From: Paramoeba atlantica
Taxonomy: Eukaryota > Discosea
Assembly: GCA_977017575.1 (NCBI GenBank)
Contig: CDRNVI010000140.1
Coordinates: forward strand, 186,001-250,000
DNA length: 64,000 bases
Reading direction: 5' to 3'
Shown: positions 1 to 10,267 of the stretch, one piece after another
Numbering within the stretch: the first letter of the stretch is position 1
Layout: each line of letters starts with the position of its first letter
Position numbers and translations under genes: made by a program
Notes under the pieces: generated by a model
What the model saw: the letters and a program-made list of their open reading frames with translations, nothing else
Told to the model about the DNA's origin: nothing
The model's database searches: none

Positions 1-284
1 CCGAATGAGAAAACCGAGATTTCCCCCAAAATTTTAAAGGATGCTTTTTTTTCGACTGCGCGAAAAATTGGAAGATTTTTTCTCCCGTTTTTTTTGATTG
101 CAAATTTTTCGCCAAGCGATGCGAGTTTTCTTTGCTCCGCCGAACTTTCATTCTAATTTCGCCAGCCACCAAAATTAAATTAATTTTGGAGGAATATTCT
201 CCTCTTTTTTTTTTGTTTTGAGGGCTTCTGTCTCTCAAAGAGTTGTTTAGAAGTTTTGAAAATGTTTGAGAACGAGAAAAAAGA
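1..284. other. Intergenic, left edge
   Basis: No coding exon, RNA gene or repeat family is supported here. The stretch is AT-rich with short T runs. It lies downstream of the stop of the first KPAK-tail gene, which reads leftwards, so it probably holds that gene's 3' untranslated region and whatever lies beyond the window edge. Confidence 0.5.
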
Positions 285-722
285 TCAATATTTCTTTGCT
301 GGTTTGACAATGGAAGTTTGGAGATGTTCTTCAAAATATTTGATGATCTTATTTTCCGTGCTTTTACTGACATCTCCCGTCGCTTGAAAATCCCAACGCC
401 ATTCGCAACCCCTTTCTTCCAAACGAAACTCTTTCACTGCCTCCTCTTCAACCACAGAATCTCCACAGTCAACCCAAATGAACAGATATTTTCCCTCCAG
501 TCCATTGAGAAGAGCCACCAATCTCTCAAATTTTTTTACTTCATCTTGAAACACCTCTTCCTCTTTGAAGTCAGCTACAGGTAAGTACAGAAGTCCGTCA
601 AAGAGGTCACCATCAGAGATCTTCTCTTCTGATTTGAAGAAGACTTCTGATGATCTTTGGTTCAAGGAATCGGGGATGTGAGGCCAACCTAAATTCACCA
701 AGACCTTTGGTTTGTCGTCCAT
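285..722 (-). CDS. KPAK-tail family protein, 145 aa
   Basis: Unrecognised single-exon protein of a family with at least twelve members here. Visible pattern: N-terminal KPKVLVNLGW strand, a second strand SEVFF, the segment DGLLYLP, a helix around FERLVALLNGLEGK leading into strand YLFIWVD, then FRLEERGCEWRWDF and the C-terminal tail SIVKPAKKY. This order suggests a small alternating alpha/beta fold (inference). The ATG at 722 is chosen because the other members start with MDD or MAD at the same place; the open hydrophobic stretch upstream has no ATG in frame and is probably leader. It is divergent from the ankyrin gene at 952, whose product ends in a related tail. No catalytic motif is visible and no function is assigned. 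Confidence 0.8.
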   Translation of the reverse strand: MDDKPKVLVNLGWPHIPDSLNQRSSEVFFKSEEKISDGDLFDGLLYLPVADFKEEEVFQDEVKKFERLVALLNGLEGKYLFIWVDCGDSVVEEEAVKEFRLEERGCEWRWDFQATGDVSKSTENKIIKYFEEHLQTSIVKPAKKY

Positions 723-951
723 CAACAAACAAAACAAAACAAAAAGGAGAATTGGCAAAACCAAAAACTGAAAAATGAGTTTCGGTTTAGAGCTCTTTTT
801 TAGCCTTTTGAAAATTTTGATTTTGTGGGAAACAAACAAACACTTTCATTCTTCACTTTCATTCTTCACACACTCACACCCACACCTTCTCTTCTTGTTC
901 ACACCCCAGTTAGTTGTGTGCAACACCACACACATACAAAAAAGAAAGAAG
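723..951. promoter_or_regulatory. Putative bidirectional promoter
   Basis: This 229-bp stretch separates two divergent start codons (722 on the minus strand, 952 on the plus strand) and must carry both 5' ends unless untranslated exons lie elsewhere. It contains a T-rich TTTTTTAGCC element near 795-804, reading GGCTAAAAAA on the minus strand; similar GCTAAAA elements occur before several other genes in the window. No TATA box is obvious. Confidence 0.4.
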
Positions 952-2563
952 ATGGATGAAGAAGAAGAAACTCCAAACGAAGAAACAAAGAAACTATTTG
1001 ATAGTGTCGAGAAGGGAGCTGAAGAACTTGTCAGAGTTCTTCTCCTTGGAAAAGAAAACAAACAATTCAAACTTGATCTCAACTTTCAATTCAAAGACCA
1101 GGTCTTTTTTTTCAACAGTAGACATTTCTCTCTTGTTTCTTCTTTTCTTTTCTTTCTTTTTCGTTTTTTCTTTCTTTCTCTTTCTCTTGTTTTTTTTGCT
1201 TTTATTTTTTTTCCAACTTCTTTTTGTTCAGTATGGAGAGATCACCGCTCTTCACAAAGCTGCTTCCAAAGGATTTAAAGAAATTGTGAAGATTCTTATT
1301 GAACATGGATCCAATGTTGATCTTCAAGATAAAGTTTTGATTTTCTTTTTCTTTTATTTGAATTTCTCATTTTTATTTTTTTTCTTCTTTTTTAAAAAAC
1401 TCCTTTTTGTTCAGGGTGGCTGGACCGCTCTTCACTTAGCTGCTTCAAAAGGATTGAAAGAAATTGTGAAGATTCTTCTTGAACATGGATCCAATGTTAA
1501 TCTTCAAGCTAAAGTTTTGATTTCCTTTTTATTTTATTTTATTTTCTCATTTTTATTTATTTTTATTTATTTGTTGTTTAATTGTTGGTTCCTGATGTGT
1601 TGTGTGTGATAATTTGTTTTGTTTTGTTCTTTTTTCACAACTTTTTTTTGTTAAGGGTGGCCGGACCGCTCTTCACTTTGCTGCTCAGTGTGGTTTTGAA
1701 GAAGTTGTGAAGATTCTTATTAAACACGGATCCAATATCGATCTTCAAGATCAAGTTTTGATTTTATTTTATTTTCTGATTTTTATTTATTTGTGGTTAA
1801 TTGTTAGTTGTTCACGTTAGTTCTTGGTGTGTTGTGTGTGATAATTTATTTTATTTTATTCTTTTTTAACAACTTCTTTTGTTAAAGAAAGGCTGGACTG
1901 CTCTTCACATGGCTGCTCAGAAAGGATTTGAAGGAATTGCGAAGATTCTTATTGAGCATGGATCCAATGTTGATCTTCAAAATACAGTTTTGATTTTCTC
2001 ATTTTCATATTTTGTTTTCTCATTTTTTTAAATATGTTGTTATTAATTGTTGATTGTTCATGTTGGTTCTGATGGTTGTGTGGTATTTTGTTTTGTTTTA
2101 TTCTTTTAACAACTTCTTTTTGTTAAGTATGGAAGTACTGCTCTTCACAAAGCTGCTAAGAATGGTTCTAAAGAAATTGTGACGATTCTTATTGAACATG
2201 GAGCCAGTATTCATCTTCAAAATGAAGTTTTGATTTTTTTCTTTCTTATTGGGAGAATTGAGGAGAAGGATGGGGTTGGAGTGGTTCTTATACTTTCTTT
2301 TCTTTCTTTTTTTATTAGGCTGGTGAAACAGTCCTTGATGTTGCAAAAGATCAGAGCATTGTTGAATTTATCACCCAATTGAAGGTTTCATTTTTCTCTC
2401 CTTTTTTTTGAAAACATTTTTTCTCTTTTTCTTTCAATTTTCAATTTTCTTTTTCTTTTTTTTGTTGAATATTTAATTGAGTACGAATGATCTCATATTC
2501 TTTTTTCTTTTTGGTTTGCAGGGACGAACAATCAAACCAGCTCAAATAAAAAAAGAAAATTAA
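952..2563 (+). CDS. Ankyrin-repeat protein, one repeat per exon
   Basis: Eight exons: 952-1101, 1232-1333, 1415-1513, 1656-1754, 1888-1986, 2128-2226, 2319-2384, 2522-2563; 251 aa. Exon 1 encodes an acidic helix-rich N-terminus (MDEEEETPNE). Exons 2 to 6 each encode one ankyrin repeat of 33-34 residues with the core TALHxAAxKG and the finger around HGSNVDLQ. Exon 7 is a short capping half-repeat, and exon 8 encodes only GRTIKPAQIKKEN, a variant of the KPAK tail seen on unrelated proteins here. All internal exons are phase 0 and multiples of three, so repeats can be added, lost or skipped without a frameshift. Introns start GTTTTGATTT almost identically, as expected from recent tandem exon duplication. 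The product is probably a cytosolic protein-binding scaffold (family knowledge). Close paralogue at 11532-13329. Confidence 0.88.
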
Positions 2564-2649
2564 AAAATTTTGAGAATTTGAGAATTTGAGAATAGAGTTG
2601 TTGTGGCGGAGGGGGAGAGAGGGAGGGAGGGAGAGAAGAAAGAGAACAA

Positions 2650-2815
2650 TTTTTCAATATTTACCCCATTGAGAAAAGGAGTGACCAATTTCTCAAATTT
2701 TTTGATTTCTAGAAGTGATTGTTGTGCCTTCCTCTTGCAGAATTAATAAGCAGAAGGGATGCACAGGAGCCCATCAAAAAGCAGCCACTCTCAGAAATAT
2801 CCTCCTCTTGCTCTT
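2650..2815 (-). pseudogene. Relic of a KPAK-tail family gene
   Basis: This stretch aligns by eye with the middle of the neighbouring family genes (compare 476-640): the block around the minus-strand equivalent of the EFxRLxxLLNGLEGK helix and the following loop is recognisable, but reading frames are broken by indels. It has no start or tail. It lies between two family-linked genes and is best read as a decayed copy from local tandem duplication. Confidence 0.5.
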
Positions 2816-2949
2816 TCTGGTGTTCAAAAGGAGAATCACTTTGGAAAAATTCCGAAGTATGTTTTGACCTTTATTTTGTTTTGTTCACTCCGAAAACTTC
2901 TTGCTTGATTATTTGAAGACCTCAGTCCAGACTTTTTTTTTGTTTTTGA

Positions 2950-3405
2950 TCAGCCTTTCTTCGCTGGTTTGACCACGCAATATTGGAGACGTTCTTCAAA
3001 ATATTCAACAATCTTCTTTTCCATACTTTCATTGGTTTCTCCTTTCTCTTGAAAACCCCAAAACCAGTCACAACCCCTTTCTACCAAACGGAATCCTTTC
3101 ACTGTCTCCTTTTCGAACATACGATCAGCATAATCAACCCCAAGAAACAAACATTTTCCCTCAAGTCCATTGAGGAGAGTGGCTAATTTCCCAAATATTT
3201 CGATTTCGTCTTGTAATACCACAGGTGGTTTCCCCTGACGAAGACAAAAGTCTTCCGCAGGTAAGTACAGGAGTCCATCGAAGTAGTCACTCTCAGATAT
3301 TTCTTCTTCTGGTTGGAAGATGATCTTTGAGGACCTACTGTTCAATTCTGTTGAAATGTGTACCCAACCCCGATTCACTAACACTTTTGGTTTCTCATCG
3401 TCCAT
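2950..3405 (-). CDS. KPAK-tail family protein, 151 aa
   Basis: Single exon. It shares with the 285-722 gene the opening MDDEKPKVLVNRGW, then FDGLLYLPAEDF, LATLLNGLEGKCLFLGVD, FRLVERGCDWFWGF and the tail CVVKPAKKG. It is a few residues longer in the loop after LPAEDF. The start is fixed by agreement with the sibling. It is divergent from the membrane-protein gene at 3563, with only 157 bp between starts, so the two may share a promoter. No function is recognised. Confidence 0.82.
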   Translation of the reverse strand: MDDEKPKVLVNRGWVHISTELNSRSSKIIFQPEEEISESDYFDGLLYLPAEDFCLRQGKPPVVLQDEIEIFGKLATLLNGLEGKCLFLGVDYADRMFEKETVKGFRLVERGCDWFWGFQEKGETNESMEKKIVEYFEERLQYCVVKPAKKG

Positions 3406-3562
3406 TCAAAAAAAAAAGATAATAATGAAGAGGCCAAAAAAACAAAATTGCAACACAACACCGAAAACAGAAAAGAAAGATTTTCTTTAGAGCCCTTTTT
3501 TTAGCCTTTTTGTTTTCTCTTTTTTTTTGCTTTTCACTTTTGGCCACACAAAAACAAAAAAA

Positions 3563-4045
3563 ATGGAAAGAGGAGAACCGCAGCATCAAAGAGCCGGTTC
3601 TGATCCTCATCCAAACCAACAAACACCACCAAAAAGGAGTGGTGGAATCTTTGTTTTGGTCATCTTTCTGGGGCTTATTTGTTTGGCTTTGGGATTTTGT
3701 TTGTTCATTCTGTGGTTGATTGGATGGCGAGTCCTTTTTTCTCTGTTTCTCGTTCTGACATTGATCTTCTGTCGAAAAATCATGCCGTCTCCTCTGATGC
3801 TCTTTAGTATTTTCTTTGTGATTTGGTTACAGTTGTACTTTTATTTCTCCGATTGGGAATTCACTTCTTTCTTCTGTGGGATAACTTTTGTTGGGGGAGC
3901 AATTATCAACTGGAAACTTCTCGTTGTGACTCTGGAAGTCCTTGAAATCATCGGTTTTGTCGGAGTGATTGCAACTGGAACACGGCTTTTAGCGATTTGC
4001 AGAATTGGTCCAAAGAAGATCGCACAACATGTTCAAGGGGGATAA
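3563..4045 (+). CDS. Small multi-pass membrane protein, unrecognised
   Basis: Single-exon 160-aa protein. The first ~30 residues are hydrophilic and proline/glutamine-rich (PNQQTPPKRSGG). They are followed by four or five hydrophobic segments: about residues 28-50 and 52-70, then a segment with WLQLYFYF, one with FFCGITFVGGAII, and one with VLEIIGFVGVIATGT. The C-terminus is short and basic. No signal peptide or family motif is recognised, so the location (probably an internal or plasma membrane) is inferred from hydrophobicity only. It is divergently paired with the KPAK-tail gene at 2950-3405. Confidence 0.6.
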   Translation: MERGEPQHQRAGSDPHPNQQTPPKRSGGIFVLVIFLGLICLALGFCLFILWLIGWRVLFSLFLVLTLIFCRKIMPSPLMLFSIFFVIWLQLYFYFSDWEFTSFFCGITFVGGAIINWKLLVVTLEVLEIIGFVGVIATGTRLLAICRIGPKKIAQHVQGG

Positions 4046-4070
4046 CCGTTGACTCTCCTCTCTCCATCCG

Positions 4071-4552
4071 TCATCTTCTCTTGGTAAAAGAGGGTTGATG
4101 CAGGGGGATCTTTCCGAAGAAAGTGATAAAACTGAACATTTGTGAAAACAAAAGGACTTCTGGGGCGGGTTCTTGTCCTCTTCCATAGCGAGTTGAGATC
4201 AAACTTTTCACGATGCCCTGCTCATTGAGAACCTTTTGAAGATTTTCTTCCGTCAAATGAAACTCTTCTTTCAAAAGAAAGAGAAAGACGAGGATCAACT
4301 TATATTTAATTGGAAAAGACTCATTTCCTTCTTTTTGATGTCCTCATGAGAGATGTTGGTGCAGAAAAATAACAAATCAAAAAACGTGAACAGGATAAAA
4401 TCTCTGAGTGAGTTCGAGAAAATCAAAAATAAAACGAAAACAAAACAAAAAAAAATGTTCCCCCTCAAGGAATTGAACAGCCAAACTCGCGTCATTTTGT
4501 CTCCAGAGAGTGCAGCGAAATCCTCCGCCTTCCTTATTTGGTCAATGGCCAT
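4071..4552 (-). CDS. Possible small hypothetical gene
   Basis: Reading on the minus strand starts at an ATG at about 4552 (MAIDQIRKAEDF) and stays open past ISHEDIKKKE. A 32-nt GT-AG intron could join it to a second open segment containing LTEENLQKVLNEQGIVKSL and ending near 4071. The second segment looks like genuine helical protein; the middle of the first is phenylalanine-rich and could itself be an intron. The gene model is therefore uncertain and no family is recognised. Confidence 0.35.
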
Positions 4553-4667
4553 TTGACCCTTTTTTTCTCGTTTTTCATGTGAGTCTTCTTGTCTATCTTG
4601 TTCTTTTTTGGGAGGAATCCTTCTCTTGTTGTTTTTGTTTTTTATTTCGCTTCAAACCCGTTCGAAA

Positions 4668-5055
4668 ATGTCAGGCAGAGGAAAAGGTGGGAAAGGGCTT
4701 GGAAAAGGGGGTGTCTATCGTCATCGGAAGGTTCTTCGTGATAATATCCAAGGGATTGGAAAGCCAATGATTAAAAGGCTCGCTCGTCGTGGTGGTGTCA
4801 AACAGCTTTCAGGTTTTGATTGATTTTTTCTTTCTCTTTTCAAGGCAAGAGTTGCGTTTTTTGAGTATTCGTTCAACCCAAGGTCTTATTTATGAAGAAA
4901 TTCGATCCGTTTTGAAACAATTCTTGGAAACAATCATCAGAGACGCTGTCGTGTATACTGAACACGCAAGAAGAAGGACAGTTCAACCTGTTGATATTAT
5001 TTGTGCTCTTCGAAGAAATAATCGAACTCTTTATGGTTTTGGAACTTACGTTTAA
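4668..5055 (+). CDS. Divergent histone H4 variant
   Basis: Two exons (4668-4812 and 4883-5055), 105 aa. The N-terminus [14 protein letters not shown] is canonical, as are [30 protein letters not shown] and RTLYGFG. Differences from canonical H4, numbered without the initiator Met: A15V, K16Y, T30G, A33M, R35K, R45Q, I46L, K77R, K79R and K91R, plus a C-terminal TYV extension. Losing K16, and K77/K79/K91 to arginine, removes acetylation or methylation sites that are nearly invariant in the family. The intron falls inside SG|LIYEE. It is probably a core nucleosomal or specialised H4; whether a canonical H4 exists elsewhere cannot be seen. The mini-intron and the intact globular core argue for a functional gene. 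Confidence 0.9.
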
Positions 5056-5268
5056 GAGAAAAAATATCTGAGTTGAAAAAGGGAAGAAACCCCTTGCAGT
5101 TTATTCAAAAAGGGGAATAAAAAAGAAAGATTGAGAGGACAAATGAATGAATTTCAAAGAACAAATTCCATGTTGTCCAAAAACTCAAAAAAGAAAAGGA
5201 TGCAACATTTTTTGAAAGAAAAAAATTAGAGAGAGAAAAGGAGGAGGAGAGAAAAATTGCGCTGAGAC

Positions 5269-5397
5269 CTTCTGAAAATGAATCACTTTTTGTTCATGAG
5301 AGAAAGAAAAGAAGTTTTGAAATGGTTGCCAACGAAGACAACATGAAGAATCAATTGTTCTCTTGACAGAATTGTCCCACGTTACTTCAGCAGCCAT
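5269..5397 (-). pseudogene. Orphan first exon of the SPRY gene
   Basis: The minus strand encodes MAAEVTWDNSVKRTIDSS and continues for 43 codons, nearly identical to exon 1 of the complete SPRY gene at 49073-49951, including the donor site after HFQK. Similarity continues about 55 bp into intron 1 and then stops; none of the other four SPRY exons follow. Together with the adjacent tRNA-Tyr it is one end of a segmental duplication. It cannot encode a SPRY domain. Confidence 0.8.
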
Positions 5398-5451
5398 CAA
5401 CAAAACAAAAAAACAGAAAAAACAAAAAACAAAAAAAAGGTGAAAAAAAAG

Positions 5452-5536
5452 TCCGGTCAACCGGAATCGAACCAGTGACCTAGAGATGTCTACAACTTGC
5501 TACAGTCTCCCGCTCTACCAGCTGAGCTATGACCGG
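5452..5536 (-). tRNA. tRNA-Tyr (GTA), 12-nt intron
   Basis: On the minus strand the cloverleaf starts CCGGTCATAGCTCAG and ends TTCGATTCCGGTTGACCGG with discriminator A. The acceptor has the C1-G72 pair typical of eukaryotic cytosolic tRNA-Tyr. The anticodon arm reads GGAGA-CTGTAG, a 12-nt intron (CAAGTTGTAGAC), then ATCTCT, so the intron lies at the usual 37/38 position beside anticodon GTA. An identical copy is at 50007-50091. Confidence 0.96.
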
Positions 5537-5632
5537 ATACTTAGAAAGATAACGATTACGAAAATTTATAAACTTGGAACAGGTGACAAGAATATTGATA
5601 CATTTGCGTTTTTTGTTCTGCAATCAGCCAAG

Positions 5633-8600
5633 ATGGACGTTTGTTTCTCTTTCTCTTTTTCTTTTTCTTGTTTTCTTTCATTTGAAATTCTTTGATCCCC
5701 TTTCCTTTGTTTCCTCTGTTTTTTTTTTCTCCTTTTTATCTTCCCAACCTTCTCTCCAACCCGTCTTTTCTCATCTCTTTCTCTCTCCTCTCTCCTCAAC
5801 AAAAACAAAAAAACAGGATCATCAACTAATAAGAAAGATTGAAAGAGATGATCATGAATTGGAGGAGGCCGATTTGCGTTTTAAAATGTTGGGCAATGAT
5901 GGATGTCAACGTATTGCAAAGGTTTCTTCTCTCTCTTTTCTCTCTCTTTTCTCTCTCTTTTCCCTCTCCTTTCTCTCCTTTCTCTCTTTCTCTTTCTATC
6001 TAAAGGTGGTGAATCTCTCTTTTGGTCTTATTATTCCCCGATGTCTCTCTTTCTCTCATTTCTCTCTCTTTTCTCTCTTCTCTCTCCCAAAGTGGTTCAA
6101 TCTACCAATTTTTTTTCTTTTCTCTTTTCTTTCTCTTTCTTTCTTCCACCACCCCTCCTTCTTTTTCTCCTTCTTTTTTCTCTTTCTTTTATTAAAAGAT
6201 CTAATTTGTTTGGAATTGGTGTAGGCACTTGAGACAAATACACATCTGAGGAGACTGGTTTTGACAAATAATGAAATTGGAAATCGTAATTTTTTTTTCT
6301 TTTTTTCTTTTTTTCTTTTTTTTTTTCATGATTTTTGTTGTTATTAATTAATCATGACTTTTTTAAAAGTAAGATTATCTTCTTTTTCTTAAATTCGTTT
6401 TTTTTTGTTCGATTTTGTTTCTTTATTATTTATTTATTCTTTCTTTCTTTCTCTTTCTTTCTTTCTTTCTCTTCTTTCCCCTACTCTTTTCTCTTCTTTG
6501 TAGATGGTTGCAAATATTTAGGAAAGGCACTCATAAAAAATTATGCTTTGAAATCACTTGATCTTTCTTTTAACCCCAATATTACTGATAAAGTCTCTTT
6601 TCTTTTCTTTCTTTCCCTTTTCCTTTCCTTCCCTTCCCTTTTTTTTCCTTTTCTTTCTTTTCCTTCTCTTTCTTTTCCTCCTCTCTTTCCTTTTCCTTCT
6701 TTTTAATCAATATTTTTCTTTGCAGGGAGCAACTTTTCTATTAAATGCTCTGGATAAAAATTTCACACTCACTCAACTTATTTTGTTATTTAACAAGCAA
6801 ATATCTTCTGTATGTTTTTTGTATTCTTTACTCTTTCCTCTTTCCTCTTTCTCTTCTCTTCTCTTCTCTTTCTCATTTATATCTTTTAATGCCACTCCTT
6901 CTACTACTAATCTTTTCAAATGAATAGGGAGTAACAAAACAAATCAAAACATGTTTAGATCGAAATCTAGATGCTCCACAACACACACGTTCAAAGAAAG
7001 GAGAAAAAGATCGAGATGAAAAAAAGAAGAAAGAGAAGAAGAAGGCCAGACACGCAACGACACATGGGGATTTGGGAAAGGCTGATGAGATGGTAATACT
7101 TTTTTAATAATCTTTTTTAATAATCTTATTTAAGAATCATTATTATTAATAATCTTATTTTTTTTTAAAAAAATACTTTTTTTTCATGAGTTTTTTAAAA
7201 TATCTAATTTTTTTAGAATAATCAGAAAATATAAATCAGAAAATATAAAGGGGCCACATAAAAATATCATAAAAATTAAAAGTAATAACAAAAATGATTA
7301 CAAGAATCGAATCGAATCTTCTTCTTTTTCTCAATTTTTTCTCTTTTCAGGCAGTAAAAATATTAACATCAAAACTCGAAAAAGCAGAAGAGAGAGAAAA
7401 AGAATATTTAAAGAAAATAGAAGAATTGGAAAAGAAATTGAAAAATCAAACGAGTTCTGAAACATCGAGCCCTCCTTTGGCTTCTTCTTCTCCTTCTTCT
7501 TCTTCTGCCTTTGGTTCTTTTTCGGAGATTGAGGTTTTTCTTTTTTGAATTTCTTTTGTCTTTTTCTTTTTTTTTTTGTGAAATGTTGAAACTTTTCTTT
7601 CTTTTATTTTGTTTTCTCATGGTTCACACAAAAAACAAATAGAAAAGAAAGAATAAAGAATTTAAAATCAACTTTAGCAATCTTCTCGTCACCGAAAAAT
7701 TAGCTGCAACAGGTTTTGTTTCTCTCTTCACGAAAAAGGATCATTCAGACACAATTTAAAGGATTAACAATCCAAATTAATTTTTTTTATTTAGATAAAA
7801 ATGAAATAAAATATTCATTACTATTCTTTTCTTTAATTCACAAAAAATAAAAATAATTTTTTTTTTTTTTAAAAAACAAAAATCATTTTTTCAAAAAAAG
7901 GAGGAAGTAACGCAGGAGTATATGCATGTTATGTAGATGGGTGGCAATGTGCAATGAAAGAATTGACAATACAAAGTGCTAGATTGGAGAAAAGTCAGAT
8001 TAATGGATTTGAATCTGAGATTGGTTTTTTTTTTTGTTTTTTCTCTTTTTTTTTTCTTTCTTGTCTCAATTTCTTTTTTTTTCTTTCTCTTCTTTGTTCT
8101 ATCTCTTTCTCTTTCTCTCTTTCCCTTTTTTTTTTTCGAAAAGGACTCTTGGAACAATTGCCGCATAACAATCATATCGTGAAATATCTCCATCATGAGC
8201 GAGCAAAAGATAAGATTCGTCTTTACATGACAAAATATAGCAGCACTTTGGTATCTCTTTTTATTATCTTTCTCTTTTTCTTTCTCATTCTCTTTCTCTT
8301 TTTCTTTTTCTTTTTCTTTCTCTTTCTCTTTCTCTTTCTCTTTTTCTTTCTCTGTCTTTCTTCTCATATTTTGGCAGGCAATTGAAATCAAAAAGAGAAG
8401 AGTGGACATTGAAGCTGGAGATGATGATCCTTTCTCCCCTCAAGAAATTATGTGTTTTATGTTAGATTTGACTGCTGGTCTTGGATTTTTACATGAGAGG
8501 AATATTATCCATCGAGATTTAAAGAGTGACAACGTTTTTGTCACTTTGAATGAGAGGAAAGAAATTATGACTTTGGCAATTGGTTTGTTGTTTTTAATTG

Positions 8601-9262
8601 AATTTATTTTTCTCTGTTTTCAAATATTCTTTTTTTTTAATATTCTTCTCTCCTTTCCAAATCACTTTCCTATTTTCTCTTTCTTTCCCCTTGTCTCTCT
8701 CTCCTCTCACACAGGTGATTTCGATATCGCAAAGTCTCTCAGTTCGGATGGCCCAGCGATGACCCTTGTTGGTACTCCTGCATATATGGCCCCTGAAGTT
8801 TTGGCTCAAGAAGGCGCTTATTCTCTTAAAGCTGATGGTTTCTTTTCTTTTCTTTTCTTCTTTTCTCTCTCTTCCTTCCTCTCTTTTCTAATCCTTTGGT
8901 TTTTGTTTTCTTTCATGATTTCTTTCAATTTTCAGTTTATTCACTTGGGATGGTATTGTATGAATTGTTGGCAATGAAGATTCCATATGCAGATGACCCA
9001 CCATTTCGCCTGACAACAAATATTTTACAAGGAATTTTGGTTTTATTTTCTTCCCTTAATTTTTTGGATTTTTTGATTCTTTCAAGGGGAAGGAGGGAAC
9101 AACAAATATTTATTCATGAAAAACAAACAGCCAACACTCCCTGCAATTGGAGAAGAATATTCCGCCATCGTGGAATTGTACAAAAAGTGTGTGGATCTTC
9201 ATCCCCAAAATCGCCCAACAGTCCCCCAAATCAAAGAAATTTTGACAAAAATTCAGACTTAA
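5633..9262 (+). CDS. LRR-coiled-coil-protein kinase
   Basis: Fourteen exons: 5633-5638, 5817-5921, 6225-6285, 6504-6592, 6726-6809, 6928-7092, 7351-7533, 7643-7712, 7901-8023, 8144-8250, 8378-8582, 8715-8837, 8936-9039, 9131-9262; 518 aa. Exon 1 is a microexon (ATG GAC). Exons 2-6 encode RNI-type leucine-rich repeats (LKSLDLSFNPNITD and similar), then a Lys-rich linker, a coiled coil (EKAEEREKEYLKKIEELEKK) and a Ser-rich spacer. The kinase domain follows: glycine loop GGSNAGVY, lysine in CAMKEL, catalytic HRDLKSDN, DFD in place of DFG, GTPAYMAPE, and VYSLGMVLYEL. DFD keeps the metal-binding Asp, so activity is possible but the loop is atypical. Exons 1-6 are duplicated at 13915-15347, where the kinase part is replaced by a KPAK tail. 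Probably a soluble signalling kinase with an LRR sensing region (inference). Confidence 0.85.
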
Positions 9263-9745
9263 TTCAAATTCTGAAAAGAAGGAATTTGTTCTTGTTGGTG
9301 CTTTGTCCATCTTTTGTTGTCCTTTTCTCACAGGGGCAAAAAATAGATTCTGTGGTGGGTTTCCATGAAAGAACTTTTTGTTTTTTTTTCAAAAATAAAC
9401 ATCCACCTTCATCAACTTCTCATGATTTTCCACAAGATGATGGAAAGAAATTTTCTTTCATTTTCTGGTATCCGAACTCAGGAGCTCAGGAACTCAGGCG
9501 TTTGAAACATTTGTTTTTCTTCTGCATTTATTTTTCTGAAATTTCTCTTTCGTTTTCGTTTCCCAAAAGAGAGGCCAACGTTCCTTGCTCCATCCCTTTC
9601 CTTTTGATCTTTCCAAGCCTTCTTGTCAAACACCAGGACCACCTTTCTTTCCAAATTGATGAGTTGAATTGAATTTCAGCAAAAATTCAATGAAAAATTA
9701 GTGTTTCGTTTTGGGAAGGAAAAGTTACCACCGTTGATCGCGTTT
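9263..9745 (+). other. Duplicated upstream segment
   Basis: No gene is supported. The stretch carries CAGGAGCTCAGGAACTCAGG-type repeats and a block ending GATGAGTTGAATTGAATTTCAG that recurs, diverged, at about 10530-10730 before the next family gene. It is the promoter/leader part of the tandem duplication that produced the genes at 9746 and 10822. Confidence 0.55.
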
Positions 9746-10267
9746 ATGGATGACGAGGAACAATTTGAACTGAGAATCTTGGTGAACTCCAATGAGCGTC
9801 GTTTTCACGACGCAGCCATTTTATCTCTGAACAGTCAAACAAAAAGAATTCTCTTTGTTGAAAGGAAAACAAGTTTGGGAGGTTCCTTTGAAGGACTTCT
9901 CTTCCTCAAGAATGACTGGAACTACAACAAGCAAGAGCAAGAGAAAGATTTGGATGAATTTGAGAGTTGTGTGGAAGATGTTGGTGGGCTCGAAAACAAA
10001 CTGGTTCTTCTTTGGGGTGATCTTCAATATGAAAAATCCCCGCTCGAAAAACGATTGAAAATGTTCAGCGGGTGTACATGGACTTGGATTTTCAACTATG
10101 AATTTCCAAAAGGAGGTCAAGGTTTTTTCTTTTTCTTGTCTTTTTCTTTTCTTTTGTGGTCGAAGGATTCCATGGTCTTCTGAAGAAGTTAAACAGAACA
10201 AAAAATAATCGATTTTTTTGAACAATCGATATCCTCTGATATTAAACCGGCGCGAAATCTGAGATGA
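9746..10267 (+). pseudogene. KPAK-tail gene with decayed 3' end
   Basis: The first ~125 codons match the intact gene at 10822-11304 closely: MDDEEQFELRILVNSN, ILFVERKTSLGGSF, GLLFLKNDW, GGLENKLVLLWGD and GCTWTWIFN. After the equivalent of the W-rich strand the copies diverge. A pyrimidine stretch that could be an intron is followed by DNA still homologous to FFEQSIS-DIKPAK, but an indel leaves a TAA in the expected frame and the tail now reads DIKPARNLR out of frame with the body. Either a truncated protein without the tail is made or the gene is dead. Confidence 0.6.

Noticed and set aside
9040-9130. Extending the kinase exon 13 straight into exon 14 without an intron
   Set aside because: The open frame there is not the kinase frame; using the AACAAACAG acceptor at 9130 restores phase and gives the expected PTLPAIGEEY and HPQNRPT ending.
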